Shown: positions 1-7,780 of the stretch, one piece after another
Layout of the letters: every line of letters starts with the position of its first letter
Position numbering within the stretch: position 1 is the first letter of the stretch
Assembly: GCA_964549495.1 (NCBI GenBank)
Contig: CAZJWJ010000070.1
Location: 1-27,485, forward strand
Source of the DNA: JACKBJ01 sp964549495
GTDB lineage: Bacteria; Chloroflexota; Anaerolineae; Epilineales; Epilineaceae
DNA: 27,485 nt
Direction of reading: 5' to 3'
Translations under genes and position numbers: made by a program
The notes under the pieces: model-generated
What the model was told of the DNA's origin: nothing
Databases searched by the model: none
Seen by the model: the letters and a program-made list of their open reading frames with translations, nothing else

Positions 1-2
1 GA

Positions 3-293
3 GTTGTAGGCCAGTCCGCCAGCCTAGCACTTATGTTCTGTCACGCACTGAGGCTCGACGGCTGGAAAGACAGTCGATGGTACCCTTGGACCCTCGAGTC
101 GGAGTCGGGCACCGATGGCGGCATCGTCGTGACCAACGAGGTACTGGCCGATGCTCTCCTTCCTTGGCGTCTAGAAGACGTCGACGCAGCGGTGATCTGG
201 AACGAGGTCGATCCTGGCATGTACTTGAGTGTGCGCATAGAACAGGAAGATCTGTCGTCAAGCCTGTATCTGCCGCGTCTGAGCAAGCCGTAA
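3..293 (+). CDS. Possible 3'-partial CDS, unknown protein
   Basis: This frame is open from the window edge to a TAA at 291-293, so it may be the last ~96 codons of a longer gene. An internal ATG at 33 would give 86 residues. The translation has a plausible globular composition (aromatic-rich, acidic, stretches such as RWYPWTLES and VIWNEVDPG) and no low complexity. I recognise no domain. Overlapping open frames on both strands in the same stretch weaken the case. It could be chance, and no ribosome binding site is visible at the ATG. Confidence 0.35.
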   Translation, partial: VVGQSASLALMFCHALRLDGWKDSRWYPWTLESESGTDGGIVVTNEVLADALLPWRLEDVDAAVIWNEVDPGMYLSVRIEQEDLSSSLYLPRLSKP

Positions 294-689
294 GCAAGGT
301 TCCCTGTGCAACGGTGCGACGAGCTCCGCAGATCATGTGCACTCGTATCATGAAGTCCTCTCTATTCCGGAAGCATCTATACCTCAGCGAGCAACCCCAC
401 CGGCCAATCGTGATGCAGTGCGTCACCGGAGGAGCAAGTGCGTGAAAAGCCTTCCTTTACACCCTCTCATCGCCGGAGTATATTATGTTACAAAATCACA
501 GTCAGTATGCTATGTTCTACCGTGATCGAAACTTACCCCAGCCCAATCCATGAGAAGTCGCTCCCGTTCTCATACAGTGGTCGCACAAAGATACTTGTGT
601 AAACACATCCGATTTGACTCGACTTGATCGCGTGAATTCAGCCGAAGTATAAGTGGCTGCGCTGCACTAAGGACGTAAGGGCATGTGCT
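294..689. other. Intergenic region with one promoter candidate
   Basis: About 400 bases without a convincing gene. It is more A/T-rich than the flanking genes. It holds a small inverted repeat (TGTGT-AA-ACACA, 596-607) just upstream of a promoter-like hexamer pair at 624-653. I see no RNA gene or terminator here. Confidence 0.5.
624..653 (+). promoter_or_regulatory. Sigma70-like promoter candidate for 690-1979
   Basis: TTGATC at 624-629 and TATAAG at 648-653 are separated by 18 bases, 36 bases upstream of the ATG at 690. The -10 matches the consensus in most positions. The 5-bp inverted repeat at 596-607 lies 16 bases upstream of the -35 and could be an operator, but it is short enough to be chance. 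Confidence 0.4.
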
Positions 690-1979
690 ATGGAAGTGCC
701 TAACAACCATGCGCTGCTGCTCAGTGCAATCACGGAGTCCTTCTTGGAGTCCTCCGACTTCAACGGCGTGCCCGTCGCTTCACTGCGGACCAGATTCGAT
801 CTGACTCACTCAGAAGCCATTGGCATCATAGAGTCGCTCGTGGCGGACGGGCGAGCCGCGATCCTGTTCTCGGACTCAGACACAAACCCACACGTTCAGC
901 GATTTGGATTCGAGCCTATCGACGTACAAATCAGAAAGCTGCGAGTTAGTGACAGTGCCACCGTCATGTGTGTGTATCCAACAAGCTCTCATCTAGAGTC
1001 GGTCGTGGACAACTCTGAGTTTACCGATCGGCCCTACACCTGTAAGCTCCGATTGGGGGAGCCACACTTGGCACCGAAGTACTTCGATCTACAGGTGCTT
1101 GAAGTATATCGAGCCGATCCAAGATACGTCTACTCAACCAATGACGTAGGTGGCTGGATTTCGGTGCGCGATGAGTACTTCGAGTCCGAAGGAATGCCAG
1201 CACGAGATCAGATATCTCTGCAGACGTTCGGCTTCGCGTACGACTCCAATCTGGCCCGCGGTGTCGTTGTCTACCTTAGGTACCTCGCAGACCTCAGTCC
1301 TGAGCACCAACAGACTTGGCGAACCCGTGAGATCCTGGGCGACTACATACCGCATCCAGACTACTATCGCACCTCCATTCTCGGCGATTGGCCAGAACGC
1401 GAATCCATTTTTGTCGCCTATCTTGTTGAGTTGTATATTGTCAACGAAATGGCACGGTGTATCGAGCGGCCGCCGCTGTTCAGGAGAGACTACGGTCCGT
1501 ATGCAGAGCAGCGTCCTAAGCGTTTCGCGTTCCTGGTAAGACCAACACTCGAAGAATATCACGCCTTCGTTCTGCTGCTTGACAAGCTGCTGTCCGAAAA
1601 CATCAATCGGGAGTTCTTCAGAGATGAAGTGCCAATGGAGTCCGAACAGCAACGCCCTGACGGAAAATTAGTCGTCTCGCAGCGAGGCACACTTGCGCTC
1701 CTCGACGACTGGATGCGGATCAGTCTTCGAGTCGATGACTGGACCGACTGGGAGACCGCGATTGAGGCGATGCGCGATGTGCGACGGCAACGGCAAAGAC
1801 CCGCACATGCCGTGGATGAGAATCGATTTGATCAAGTGTACTTCGCGGAGCAGCGCGAACTCATGATTCGAGCCTATCAGGCAGTTAGAACGATCCGACT
1901 CCTGCTTGCCAATTATCCCGCCACCAAAGAGGTCGAAGTGCCGGAGTGGCTATTTCGCGGCGAGATCTGGACATACTAG
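690..1979 (+). CDS. Uncharacterised protein with N-terminal winged-helix-like region
   Basis: A 429-residue cytosolic protein with no signal peptide or membrane segment. Residues ~8-60 look like a winged helix: two helices, a turn around the LTHSEAIGIIESLVADGRA stretch, then a short beta wing. The rest is a mixed alpha/beta protein rich in aromatic and acidic residues, with a central block (residues ~130-215) of the style LEVYRADPRYVY...YLRYLADLSPEHQ...W. That block looks conserved, but I cannot name its family. The start has AAGG about 10 bases upstream and a promoter candidate at 624-653. The gene is followed 26 bases later by 2006-2704, so the two may be co-transcribed. A regulatory role is possible from the helix region alone, with low certainty. 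Confidence 0.75.
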   Translation: MEVPNNHALLLSAITESFLESSDFNGVPVASLRTRFDLTHSEAIGIIESLVADGRAAILFSDSDTNPHVQRFGFEPIDVQIRKLRVSDSATVMCVYPTSSHLESVVDNSEFTDRPYTCKLRLGEPHLAPKYFDLQVLEVYRADPRYVYSTNDVGGWISVRDEYFESEGMPARDQISLQTFGFAYDSNLARGVVVYLRYLADLSPEHQQTWRTREILGDYIPHPDYYRTSILGDWPERESIFVAYLVELYIVNEMARCIERPPLFRRDYGPYAEQRPKRFAFLVRPTLEEYHAFVLLLDKLLSENINREFFRDEVPMESEQQRPDGKLVVSQRGTLALLDDWMRISLRVDDWTDWETAIEAMRDVRRQRQRPAHAVDENRFDQVYFAEQRELMIRAYQAVRTIRLLLANYPATKEVEVPEWLFRGEIWTY

Positions 1980-2005
1980 TCGCGTATGCATTGGGGAGAT
2001 GATCG

Positions 2006-2704
2006 ATGGCATGGAACGTCTCAGATCCGGCAGCGATTCCTCAGGAGTACCGCCAGCGCTTGAGCCATCTTGCTCTTCTATTCCACGAGTACCAATTTGT
2101 GGAGCAGTTGCTAGACTCTCCCGAGCTTGCGGACATTGCCGGCGAACTGGATGAAATGTGCTTCACTGACAGAGTTGTCGGGTTCCACTTCACCAGAGGC
2201 ACTGGAGAGAGTATCAATGAGCAGGGATTGATAGTGTCCACTGGTGCAGACCGGAGGCGTGTCTTCCTTGAACAGTATGGACATCTTTTCACACCTGCCC
2301 AACGCACCGCAATAGAGCAGTCCTGGTCAGACTACTTCGACCGCAATCAGGATAGGGCTCGCGATGGCAAGGTTTGGTTCACGCTTACCCAAGAACCATT
2401 GGCGGACGGCGGTGCAGATCGGCTGCTGACCCACTACGGTGGCGAGTCCATCTACATGCCGCTAACAGAGCTTACTGATGTCGCTGAGGTACTTCGGTCG
2501 ATTGGTACCCCTATGGTAGTTGAGTGTTCGCTTGACCCTCACGAACTGAGGTTCTTAATAGACCGACCGTGTGGAACAGTCTGGCTTTCCTCATATCACT
2601 GCATGGTGAATCCCAATGCAAATCAGCATGACCTTGACGTCTACTCGACCAAGTCCATTCCCCCATCATGGATCCGATCAATCAAGATTCTCGACCGGCC
2701 GTGA
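2006..2704 (+). CDS. Uncharacterised protein, possible ADP-ribosyltransferase-like fold
   Basis: A 232-residue soluble protein. GGGGAG lies 7 bases before the ATG and sets the start. Residues 58-76 contain GFHFTR followed by a Gly-turn (NEQGL). This resembles the His-x-Thr motif and the 'HGL' turn of DarT/RES/RNA 2'-phosphotransferase-type ADP-ribosyltransferase folds. WFT follows at ~124-126, and YGGES (Glu147) sits where a catalytic Glu could lie. An N-terminal helical segment (residues 10-50) precedes the core. These are pattern resemblances only, and no family was confirmed. The gene lies 26 bases after the winged-helix-like gene and could form a two-gene unit with it. It could equally be an unrelated conserved hypothetical. 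Confidence 0.7.
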   Translation: MAWNVSDPAAIPQEYRQRLSHLALLFHEYQFVEQLLDSPELADIAGELDEMCFTDRVVGFHFTRGTGESINEQGLIVSTGADRRRVFLEQYGHLFTPAQRTAIEQSWSDYFDRNQDRARDGKVWFTLTQEPLADGGADRLLTHYGGESIYMPLTELTDVAEVLRSIGTPMVVECSLDPHELRFLIDRPCGTVWLSSYHCMVNPNANQHDLDVYSTKSIPPSWIRSIKILDRP

Positions 2705-2872
2705 GTCGGTTGCTCTGTTGCACCTACTAGCGGGGTATCCGTCGCATCGCTTCCATTGGATCCCAAAGTCTACGCTGCCCAAGCAGACGAGACACCTAGT
2801 GATCGAGTTCGGTGCGTTGTATCCGGCAGAATCCATCGCGCATCCACGGATGAGGCCCCTGGAGTACGCCCT

Positions 2873-3505
2873 ATGAGAATTGAGCGAGCACAACCGAAGC
2901 TCCTGCGAACCGTTGCTGTTCCGACCCAACTTCAGGGATTTCTGCTGGAGGTCGCGGAGAAGATCGCAGCGCGCGACGAAGAGGCCGTGATTCCGTCAGA
3001 CGATCTTTTGCAAGCAGATGACGCCTGCGGAGGACTGATCGAAGAGGATGGGGACACCTATCGCTTCACCTACTATCCCGAGATTGAATCGGATGCGAGT
3101 TGGCAGTTTGCCCTGACCACTGCTGACATTGAACTGATCGCCACCGGCACGAAAGGAACGCTACAGCTTTGGGGTTGTGCTACTGAGAGTTGCGACTCGC
3201 TCTTCGCGGATCCATTAGCGAAATGCTTCAACTGCGACTACAGAGAAGAGGCGCCAAAACTACCGCCAGACTTGTATGACGACAAGCTGACCTGGGGCAA
3301 AGAGTTCTTTTCATTGAACCCGGATGCAAGGGGATTCCATCTTCGCGAGATCGTCAAGGGAGATCCAGAGCTGTCGCGGTTGTACGAGGACTTCACGAGC
3401 GACGAGATCGACAAGATCCAACAAGAGGCTCGAGGATTCTTGGGTGCAAATGCACGAAGGCCGACAGCAAGCCGGCACGGCTGTGAGGATCGATCAATGC
3501 CGTAG
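2873..3505 (+). CDS. Uncharacterised protein with C4 zinc-ribbon-like motif
   Basis: A 210-residue protein. The ATG at 2873 is preceded by GGAG with 9-base spacing; an upstream in-frame start at 2756 has no such site and adds a low-quality extension. Residues 60-100 are beta-rich. Cys102-x4-Cys107 and Cys118-x2-Cys121 then form a plausible zinc ribbon or treble clef. The C-terminal third is helical and charged. No catalytic motif is visible. The leader GGAGTACGCC is shared with the next gene (3684). Function unknown; nucleic-acid or protein binding through the ribbon is an inference. Confidence 0.7.
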   Translation: MRIERAQPKLLRTVAVPTQLQGFLLEVAEKIAARDEEAVIPSDDLLQADDACGGLIEEDGDTYRFTYYPEIESDASWQFALTTADIELIATGTKGTLQLWGCATESCDSLFADPLAKCFNCDYREEAPKLPPDLYDDKLTWGKEFFSLNPDARGFHLREIVKGDPELSRLYEDFTSDEIDKIQQEARGFLGANARRPTASRHGCEDRSMP

Positions 3506-3683
3506 GGCACCGAGTTGCGGACCGTAACACTCCGGTTAGTTCCCGCGTCTGTAAAGGCGGTTGCGAAGCGATTGACCGACGGAGAGGGATCCGGTGTTTC
3601 CGAAGCTGCATGGCCCATGCTCGAGGTCAAGCGTTCAGAAACCGGTCGTGAACCGATGCGCGAGATCATGTCTGGAGTACGCC

Positions 3684-5882
3684 ATGCTGCAACAGAAGCC
3701 CGACACTATAGCACAGGAACTTGTCGTTCGCATGGCGATGCTGCTCCTTGCAATCATTGTCGTTGGCGGGACAGCGTTCTCGAGAACGCCGTGGCGGGTA
3801 GACCGTCAAGGAGCGGTCATCTCACATGCGGTCTCTGCCAATGAGATCTCCGAGGCGCAATTCGTTGACGCGATGCAAGGTCTGCGGGCGCTCGGCGGGG
3901 CGACGCTCACCACCAAGGCACAAGGCACTCGATTCATCGTGGCGGAAGGCGCGCGAGTGCTGGAGTACGTGCTCCCCTTGACTTCGACTGCCGCGCCCGT
4001 GCGGAGCAGCCCTGTGCTGCCAGGCGTTGTGGAGGACGTGGTGATCGTCGGAGATCGCGTCGTGGTGACGTGCCGAGCATTCGGCGTCCTGGTGCTGTTT
4101 CCTGGAGACGATGGCCAGTTGACCATTGTTCAATCCTTACCCATGCCGGACATCGTCGACATCGCCGCGGTTGGGAGTCGGAAGCTATTGATCGCGACTC
4201 GAAGCGACAGCTTGGCGGACTACTACCTCGATGATGCGGGTCGACTAGAGATGCAAGCCATCGTCCAAGTCAGCCTCTCTCCGGATGGCATGGGCCGATC
4301 GATCATCGAGCACGTCGCCGTGTCGGACGGTGTCATCGCCGTCTCCGGCAACGTCAGCGGAGCCTCCGGCGTGCACCTGGCCCTCTTGCGCATCACATCA
4401 GACGGTTCGATTCATCCGATCGAGCATGTCGAACTCCCGCAGCGCCTGGTGCACCTCGAGGCCAGCAACGGTGTCATCGTCGGTGAGACCAATACCTTGG
4501 GAATCGTAGTGATTGCGCCCGCACAGGACGAGGATCGATACGACGTGCGCGCAACCTTCGGGGAGGACATCTTCGATCGAGATACTCTGGCATTCGACGT
4601 CTTCGAGAGCCAGATTGCGGCGGTCACCGTCGATTCCACAGGAGGTTCTACGGACTGGGTCCTTTACCTCATCGACGTGAGCGATCCATCGAACCCGGAC
4701 ATCAGTGGTGCGCTCGATCTTGGACTCGAGCCACGCAATCCCAGCTTCTACATGGGGCTGCCCACCATTGTCGACCCCAGCACGATCGTCGTATCGGCCG
4801 CAGGACTTTGGAGTTATTCGACGGACTGGGTGCATGCGGGGATGGAGCGACAAGCTTCGATTAGACTGCCTGGCAGCGTTCACGATGCCGTCGTCGTCGG
4901 TGACGTCGGCTTCGTGGCAACCGACTCTGGAATCTGGCGCTTCGATCCCGAGAATTACCTCGACCTTCAGTTCCTGTCGCCGGTACTTACCGAAGATCTG
5001 CACCGCTACGAAGACGGTATCGCCTACATCGATGACGATACCGTGGTTGCTGCGCGCCTCGGCACAGATGGCGAGCTCATCGAACGAGCGCGATTCGTGG
5101 ATGAGAACGGCAGAAGCCCAGACTCCATCGCAGCCGACGGTGCAAGACTCTTTGTTGCCTTGGCGACACCCAGGGGCGGCGAGGGACAGCTCGTGGTGCT
5201 CGATATGCGGGGACCGGACGTCATCTCCCTTGGAACGCTATCTAGTGATCTATCCATCGATATCGTGAATCGTGAGGTTCTTGCCAGCCGCGTTGGTGGC
5301 GGTGTGATGCTCGTAGATGTTCGAGACCCTTCCACCATGCAGCCAATCGGTCTCGTGGAAACACCGAATTCACAGGCCATTGCCGGCCTTGCCATCAGTG
5401 GCCGCCGGCTCTTCCGGACGCTCTTCCCGATGCCGGGCCAGTCTGTCTCGGACACGCTAGACGTAACGAGCTTCGACCTTGATGGCAACTGGAACGTCGA
5501 GACCCGCATGTCGATCCCGGAAGGCGTGCTCGGGGCTCTCGCGGTAGGGCACGATCGGATTGTCTACGGCGAGCACGGCGGGCAAGCATGGACCACGGAG
5601 CTGGGTATCAGCCGGATCGACTCAGATGGGCGGATGGTACGAGAGCCGAGCGTGGCGTTGGTCAATACGGGCTCGCCAGTCGGATCACTCGAGATCTCCG
5701 GCGGCACTGTCCTCGCCTCTACCGGTCTAGGCGGAATGCTCGCAGTAGATATCGAGCCCAGCAGCAGCCAGATCTACATCCCCTGGGCAGTTTCGCTATC
5801 CTTACGACCCCAAGCGCAAACACGATTGAACCTAGGCGAGCATACGGCTCGGGAAAGCGAGGGTCGTTGGCCGTTGCCTTAG
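3684..5882 (+). CDS. Secreted or membrane-anchored beta-propeller protein 1
   Basis: A 732-residue protein. The ATG at 3684 follows GGAG by 7 bases; the longer GTG frame from 3594 lacks a clear ribosome binding site. Residues ~14-33 form one hydrophobic helix after a basic residue, so a signal peptide or anchor. The rest is a long series of beta-strand blocks of propeller type, with repeated hydrophobic-G-D/hydrophobic strands and 'LIDVSDPSNP' and 'LVDVRDPSTM' segments typical of LVIVD-like repeats. Near the end is IYIPWAV, resembling the C-terminal hydrophobic-Pro tail of Chloroflexota secreted proteins, but ~30 polar residues follow it. Likely an extracellular or cell-surface scaffold or ligand-binding propeller. 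No catalytic residues are evident. Confidence 0.8.
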   Translation: MLQQKPDTIAQELVVRMAMLLLAIIVVGGTAFSRTPWRVDRQGAVISHAVSANEISEAQFVDAMQGLRALGGATLTTKAQGTRFIVAEGARVLEYVLPLTSTAAPVRSSPVLPGVVEDVVIVGDRVVVTCRAFGVLVLFPGDDGQLTIVQSLPMPDIVDIAAVGSRKLLIATRSDSLADYYLDDAGRLEMQAIVQVSLSPDGMGRSIIEHVAVSDGVIAVSGNVSGASGVHLALLRITSDGSIHPIEHVELPQRLVHLEASNGVIVGETNTLGIVVIAPAQDEDRYDVRATFGEDIFDRDTLAFDVFESQIAAVTVDSTGGSTDWVLYLIDVSDPSNPDISGALDLGLEPRNPSFYMGLPTIVDPSTIVVSAAGLWSYSTDWVHAGMERQASIRLPGSVHDAVVVGDVGFVATDSGIWRFDPENYLDLQFLSPVLTEDLHRYEDGIAYIDDDTVVAARLGTDGELIERARFVDENGRSPDSIAADGARLFVALATPRGGEGQLVVLDMRGPDVISLGTLSSDLSIDIVNREVLASRVGGGVMLVDVRDPSTMQPIGLVETPNSQAIAGLAISGRRLFRTLFPMPGQSVSDTLDVTSFDLDGNWNVETRMSIPEGVLGALAVGHDRIVYGEHGGQAWTTELGISRIDSDGRMVREPSVALVNTGSPVGSLEISGGTVLASTGLGGMLAVDIEPSSSQIYIPWAVSLSLRPQAQTRLNLGEHTARESEGRWPLP

Positions 5883-5970
5883 TTGCACTGTCCAGCCACG
5901 TGAACTCGGATTAAAGGAAGTATCCAAGAACCAAAGGGCAGTGGACCTCCATCGTGGATGTGTGCGAGCA

Positions 5971-6444
5971 ATGAACAGGGAGTCCATAGATGTTTCACAG
6001 CTTTTTTCAGATGCCATGTCGGGTACAGAATTCTCGCGTCGAGGTTTGACATGGAGAGCAAGCGATGTGGGCGTCACGAGGTTGGTGAACCTACAGAGAT
6101 CTAAGTATGCCAATCTATACTATCTTAATGTGGGGCTATTCTTCCACGAGTTAAACCCGGAAGAGAGAGTAAACCTTCTGAGTTGTCATTTGCGTTGCCG
6201 CGTAGATAGCTTGTTTCGTGAGTCTGTGAATGATGAAGATTTCGTATTCTGGCTTAATGGAGAGGTTCGAGTCGAGAACAGATGGCGGAAGGTTGAGCGA
6301 CTGGTGCTGGGGTTACTGATTCCGTGGTTCGAGGAGCACTCTAGCTTGGACAAGGTTTCCGATCTTGTTGAGAAGGATGGCTTTCTGGAGTGCTTTGTGC
6401 GACAGGAATTGAGCGATCTTGCACGTCTTAGGTGTCACGAGTAG
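5971..6444 (+). CDS. DUF4304-like small protein
   Basis: A 157-residue cytosolic protein. The pattern of a GLTWRA strand, then NLQRSKYAN, then YYLNVGLFFHEL resembles the DUF4304 family, which is often found among polymorphic-toxin immunity genes and small orphan genes. The start is uncertain: GTG at 5941 follows AAAGGG, while ATG at 5971 begins the conserved-looking part; I chose the ATG. The stop is at 6442-6444, almost touching the Imm26-like gene at 6447, so the two are probably co-transcribed. Base composition is more A/T-rich than the flanking propeller genes, which fits acquired accessory DNA. Function unknown beyond the family resemblance. Confidence 0.6.
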   Translation: MNRESIDVSQLFSDAMSGTEFSRRGLTWRASDVGVTRLVNLQRSKYANLYYLNVGLFFHELNPEERVNLLSCHLRCRVDSLFRESVNDEDFVFWLNGEVRVENRWRKVERLVLGLLIPWFEEHSSLDKVSDLVEKDGFLECFVRQELSDLARLRCHE

Positions 6445-6446
6445 TC

Positions 6447-6944
6447 ATGTCGGACAGACCCCTTGTCTATCCGATGAAACCCAAGTCCGCAAAGTGGTTA
6501 CGTCCTGGGCAGTTCTGGGCACTCCCGTTGTCAGACGGGACATTCGGATGTGGGCGCGTGATTGAGGTCCCGCCTCCAACACATCGGATCAACAGCATGT
6601 GCTTCCTGGCTGGTGTGCTCGACTGGCACGATGCAGAGGTGCCGACGTCGGGATCAATTGCCGGAGCACGTTGCCTGGCGCAGGGCGAAGCCCATATCTG
6701 GGCGATCACACGTACAGGTGGTACGGTGCTCGGATTGCGCGACCTCGTCGCCGATGGTATCAAACCCTGGCTCTTCCGCGGTGCCGAGTACAATCGGAAC
6801 AGCAGCGTTCTCATGGGGTGCATTCCGTTGCGTCAGCAAGCCCCTGAGGACATTGAACTGCCCGTCCTTGCGACCTGGGGCTACCGTTTCGCAGTTCGAG
6901 TTATTGAGGAGCGATTTGGTATCGCCAGCAACATCAAGTACTGA
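6447..6944 (+). CDS. Imm26-like immunity protein
   Basis: A 165-residue soluble protein. Residues ~10-35 (LRPGQFWALPLSDGTFGCGR) match the start of the Imm26 profile, where a short beta strand, 'PL-x-DG' and 'GRV' form the first sheet. Imm26 proteins are predicted antidotes to polymorphic toxins. The start is ambiguous between GTG 6432 (overlapping the upstream gene) and ATG 6447. It sits directly after the DUF4304-like gene, and no toxin gene is adjacent. It could be an orphan immunity gene or a family member with another role. Family call is from pattern memory. Confidence 0.55.
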   Translation: MSDRPLVYPMKPKSAKWLRPGQFWALPLSDGTFGCGRVIEVPPPTHRINSMCFLAGVLDWHDAEVPTSGSIAGARCLAQGEAHIWAITRTGGTVLGLRDLVADGIKPWLFRGAEYNRNSSVLMGCIPLRQQAPEDIELPVLATWGYRFAVRVIEERFGIASNIKY

Positions 6945-7076
6945 ATCGGTTCCTGTGATCAAGAGCCGTCCTGACGTGTGTAAGATAAGTGTCGAACTGA
7001 ATGCAGTACGTTTAATGATGTCCGTCACCACGCTACGAACAAGCCTCATTCTCGATATAGCGTCTAGGAGGAAAAT

Positions 7077-7481
7077 ATGGCTTCTCACGAGTACCGGCTC
7101 CTCAATCCCCCCGAGAATGGCAGAGGGCGGCAACTGTGGCTTCAACACGCCGCAGGTTTCATCATTTTCCAGGACGCGCGCAACTACGCCATATCGCAGA
7201 TCCCGGAACAGGTCGATACAGCAACACGACTGAAGATTGTCGAAGGCATCGATGATGTGGTGTATGGACTCATGATGATCTTCGACGGGGTATCAGGATC
7301 TCTCCGGAACGCAGAGTACGAAGTCGCCTTGCGTGGGATTGTCCAATTGGTCCGAAACGGCGACCATCAGGACAGGGTCATCGAGAGCTTGGATCTCTTC
7401 GATGGCGATGGAATGTGTATAGGTTACCACGCCTGGCATAGAGGCGCGTTTGGTGAGGACCCAGTTGCAGAGATGAAGTGA
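7077..7481 (+). CDS. Conserved small hypothetical protein
   Basis: A 134-residue soluble protein with a strong ribosome binding site (AGGAGG at 7066-7071, 5 bases before the ATG). Features that look conserved are an EGIDDVVYGLMMIFDGVSG block in the middle and a C-terminal DGDGMCIGYHAWHRGAFGEDP block. I recall similar small bacterial proteins but no assigned function. The setting, after a DUF4304-like and an Imm26-like gene, suggests the same accessory or immunity-type cluster. No signal peptide or catalytic motif is evident. Confidence 0.75.
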   Translation: MASHEYRLLNPPENGRGRQLWLQHAAGFIIFQDARNYAISQIPEQVDTATRLKIVEGIDDVVYGLMMIFDGVSGSLRNAEYEVALRGIVQLVRNGDHQDRVIESLDLFDGDGMCIGYHAWHRGAFGEDPVAEMK

Positions 7482-7780
7482 TCCTAAGCAAGCTAACCTT
7501 CAGGTGAACTGGATCAACTCCAGACCCTTGCTCATGTGGAACACCTCCTGGTATACGGGACCCGATTGACTTGGACACCCGACTGGCGGCAGAATGAGCG
7601 TTCTTCGGATGGCCTGATGCATGTTTACAGAGATCCGTCGCGGTTGTGTCCGTGGTGATGAAGTGTGCGTTGCCTGTTCCCCGGCTCCCCTCCGCGATCA
7701 TACATCTCGAGCTGCAGCCACCATCGCCCGACGATGTCACTCCGCGTCACCGCGCATGCGTTGCCTGAAGGAAGACTCCT
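7482..7780. other. Intergenic region, nothing recognised
   Basis: About 300 bases between the small hypothetical gene and the second propeller gene. Open frames here on either strand lack ribosome binding sites and recognisable sequence. I see no terminator hairpin with a T-run and no convincing promoter pair. Confidence 0.4.

Noticed and set aside
4398..5003. Minus-strand 201-codon open frame
   Set aside because: Fully antisense to propeller 1, with no recognisable sequence or ribosome binding site; treated as a shadow.
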